NCBI GenBank assembly: GCA_030268105.1 | Contig: BSDZ01000079.1 | Coordinates: 4,020,001 to 4,084,000, forward strand | From: Volvox africanus | Lineage: Eukaryota > Chlorophyta > Chlorophyceae > Chlamydomonadales > Volvocaceae | DNA length: 64,000 nt | Direction: 5' to 3' | Part shown: positions 61,335-64,000 of the stretch, in pieces | How the letters are laid out: each line of letters opens with the position of its first letter | How positions within the stretch are numbered: position 1 is the stretch's first letter | Made by a program: the position numbers and the translations under genes | Notes under the pieces: generated by a model | What the model saw: the letters and a program-made list of their open reading frames with translations, nothing else | Told to the model about the DNA's origin: nothing | The model's database searches: none

Positions 61335-62763
61335 CTGTTCCGCAGCTCACAGCAGCGACTCTGCTCAGGTGATTCTTAGAGCTACGCCATCAGGTTGAGC
61401 GACGTGCAGCCATCGCATGGTCTGACGGTTAGCTGGAAGGAATTCCCTTTCTGTACGACAAAACGAGCCTCTGTAGACGTGGAAGCGAGAGTTTGTATTG
61501 CAACATTGTCACGTTTCACAACATCGCTGAAACACTGAGCAGACGGCGTGGCTTTCGTATAGATTTCGGAGGTGACATAGACGCTGCAGGCCTCCCGCAA
61601 TTCCAATATTCATTCCATCCCCACTGATATTTTTGATAGAAAATGGTTTGTATGTTATGTCGTTCAAATTCTGCGCAATCCCACCCCCGCGGAGTTATAA
61701 TAGGAATGTAACCAGTGGGAAAAGGTTTTCATCTACGCCTTCCGAATATGAACAAGCATTTCATGCCAAATTTGCTATTCTTAACACAGCAGAGACTTCC
61801 ACTCAAAACAGATGTATCGTACAACCGTCATCATGCTTACAGTTATGGCTCGTTATAAAATTTCCTACTTACCTCATCAATGCAAAAAATTAGCTGTCAG
61901 GTTCTTGCATATGGCCCTGCGGCGTTTCTGCTCCGTGCATCGGTAAGTTGTAAGATGATTGGTTAACGGGTTGCAGCTGGTCGCTGCGCCCTGTCTTTTG
62001 TAAATAAATTTGTATTTTGATTTGGGAATATAGTTTACTGAACTCCCATGAACTTGCTCAATGTACCTTTGCCTTCTGGGCCGATGCGAAATTCTCCAAC
62101 CATTTAGGACGACATGCATCAGGCATGAACGACGCTCTGTGGTGACTCGCGCAGCAATGGTACAACAATCAAACAGCAATGGAGGTGGCCATGCGGTGGG
62201 TTATGGTTGATCTACACTCTGTGACGCCGTGACGGCCTTACCAGCCGCGGCATCCTTGTGCAGGATAAGGACGTTACATTCTTGGGGAGGCCTCATTACT
62301 TCATTGCGCAATTCGCAAACAGCCCCTCCGATTTTTGTGCCCTCTGCAGCCTGTCGCGCTTCGCCTGTCGCCGGTCCCCATCCTTAATTATGCCCACCTG
62401 CTCAACTCCTCCAGTTTGGACGCTAGCATACCCTAGTAACCTGGTTTCGAGAATACCAAAAGTGGCAATATGGCCAATCAGACCTGTTGTCTGAGCACGT
62501 AACGTTAAGTCCAATTACTGACAGCAAGTGGAAGCAAATTTCGAATGTCAGCTTACACCTCAGTCACATTCAGCTTGCATCCTTCCCGGATGTTAATTTC
62601 CTTCGACGTAGCCCCATTACATAAACAACTGCGCGAGGTTCCACATGCCAGGACAGTCTCCGAGCAGCCCCACCCGCACGCTGGATCTAGATCAAAACCC
62701 GATTCTAAAAAGCCCACCTGACGTCATCACCATCCCTTTTTGCCCATCTACGCGCCTTTCAAA
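61335..62763. other. Region between divergent helicase and DUF2237 genes
   Basis: This holds the unresolved 5' end of the helicase gene and the promoter of the DUF2237 gene. A minus-strand frame at 61606-61382 (SVYVTSEIYTKAT...FQLTVRPCDG) looks coding and may be an earlier helicase exon, but its phase does not join the first certain exon. The 23-nt block at 62289-62311 recurs at 33621-33643. Confidence 0.35.
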
Positions 62764-63998
62764 ATGCAGGCAGAAGCCGCTGGTCCGCGCAACGTCCTCG
62801 GTGGCCCCCTGCAGTGCTGCTGCACCTCACCTCGTACCGGGTACTACAGAGATGGATTTTGTCGGACGGATGAAAGTGACGTGGGCCGTCATGTCATCTG
62901 CGCGCAAGTAGGTCTTCGAGGGAAGTGGCGGCGGCGGCAGCACTGAGCTAAGAGAGCTTGACCGAAGGCCACATGCAGCCACAGCAGCGGCCGACCGCCT
63001 ATATCAGCAAGGCTGATTAATGAGTCGCTCCCACTCTCCTTCGAGATATCGAAATCGTGTTTCGTTGAATTACCTTAGGCCCGAAAGATTCTCCGTTTCG
63101 TTTCAAATTGTTACTTTCTGTGTTACTTTCTGCGCTGACTCACCATCGCGCTTGTGTACAGGTTACGCAGGAGTTCCTGGAGTTCACTCGTTCCCGGGGA
63201 AACGACCTGATGACCCCGGCCCCCTGGTACAACTTCCCCGGCCTTAAAGCAGGGGACAAGTGGTGCCTGTGTGCAGTCAGGTGGGATCCAAAACCGGTAT
63301 GCGGTGTACGGTGTACAATCCTGCCTGCAGGCCGCGTTAGGTATTAGGTTGGCGGTTAGGTATGTTCTGATTGGATATGAACCTGATTCTATCGGTAATG
63401 CCGGGATACGCCACCTGGTGTCTGGATTGACGGCTAACGGCTAACGGTGAGCCGCGAACGCATCATGGAACATTTGCTTGGCGGGCGAGCAAACGTGGCT
63501 GGAAAATGGCAAGTGGCGGGATCATGGCAATCTGTGGGTCTGCTGGTGGCGCCGGGCAAGGGGCTAGAGGTCTAGGTGTGCACGACAGGACACACGATGT
63601 TCCGAAGACGGACCGGCCTCAGAGCCCTGGCGCCGATGGGAGGGGTGAAGAGTGGGTGGAACCTGATGCGCCGTTTCAGCAGCGGCGGGTAATTACCTTC
63701 CCCAACTGTTTAGGGAAGGTAATTATGGAGTATTTCATTATGACTGGGGTGTGCTGGTGAGATTGCGTGTCCCAATCTTATCATGGTTGCAGGTGGCGGG
63801 AAGCGCTGGAAGCGAACAAAGCTCCCCCCGTGTTCCTGCGCTGCACCAACGTCAAGGTGGGGGGTGAGGGAGGGCAAAGGTGCTGATAGTGCGTCACATG
63901 TTCAGGTGAAGGTCGTATCCGTAACCCCCGCACCTGGGGGCGGTGGACATCAGTACGGCATGCTGGGTGTTGGCGTCAAAACTGCTCGCCAGGACTAG
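62764..63998 (+). CDS. DUF2237 family protein
   Basis: Four exons: 62764-62907, 63162-63280, 63793-63856 and 63906-63998, phases matching throughout, giving 139 residues. The stop codon TAG lies two bases before the window end. The sequence follows the DUF2237 pattern: GPRNVLGGPLQCCCTSP, GYYRDGFCRT, DVGRHVICAQVTQEFLEF, SRGNDLMTPAPWYNFPGLK, GDKWCLCAVRWREALE and KAPPVFLRCTN. The Cys-rich N-terminal part and WCLCA are the family's most constant points. The family is widespread in bacteria, plants and algae and has no assigned function. The C-terminus after PVFLRCTN departs from the usual ATHEKALEVVP-type end and adds a Gly-rich tail. The Met chosen just precedes the conserved region; an upstream exon is possible. 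Confidence 0.85.
63690..63725. repeat. Perfect 13-bp inverted repeat with 10-nt loop
   Basis: TAATTACCTTCCC (63690-63702) and GGGAAGGTAATTA (63713-63725) form a perfect hairpin inside the third intron of the DUF2237 gene, about 70 bp before the acceptor at 63792. Confidence 0.9.
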
Positions 63999-64000
63999 TT

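Overview
This window is nuclear DNA of a green alga, most likely a volvocine species (Volvox/Pleodorina/Eudorina group). The reasons are: genes split into many short exons by 50-1300 bp GT-AG introns; TGTAA-type polyadenylation signals after the stop codons; an internal run of the TTTTAGGG telomere unit; a chloroplast-lumen protein gene; and long Ala/Gly/Ser/Pro-rich low-complexity exons. All gene models were assembled by hand from reading frames, splice sites and phase agreement, and none is confirmed by transcripts.

Layout, left to right. 1-3.6 kb: no gene recognised. 3.6-8.9 kb (+): ankyrin-repeat/RING protein of the plant XBAT31/32 type, with a (GGGGA)n array in its fifth intron. 9.2-13.9 kb: nothing recognised. 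13.9-15.1 kb (-): parts of an unidentified multi-exon gene. 16.0-17.0 kb (-): small single-pass membrane protein. 18.5-21.6 kb (+): complete mitochondrial carrier (SLC25). 23.7-24.6 kb (-): intronless thylakoid-lumen PsbQ-like protein. 25.7-27.9 kb: decayed LINE. 28.5-30.7 kb (+): nucleotide-sugar transporter. 31.2-35.3 kb: non-coding. 35.6-41.0 kb (-): unidentified membrane-anchored low-complexity protein whose model includes a 22-nt microexon. 42.0 to about 61.3 kb (-): a roughly 19-kb, roughly 24-exon MOV10/SDE3-type RNA helicase. 62.8-64.0 kb (+): small DUF2237 protein ending just inside the window.

The helicase gene dominates the window. Its conserved core is spread over small exons. Its introns hold a perfect 950-bp GGATA array, a 23-copy 21-bp minisatellite, a tRNA-Pro gene on the opposite strand, a palindrome-bounded microsatellite, and a very AT-rich stretch. 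That stretch encodes the C-terminal end of a bacterial-type cytochrome c1, read here as a fragment acquired from a Rickettsiales-type endosymbiont. Two of the introns appear to be GC-AG. The genes do not form one pathway; they are ordinary nuclear neighbours for ubiquitin ligation, mitochondrial transport, photosystem support, Golgi sugar import and RNA silencing or surveillance.
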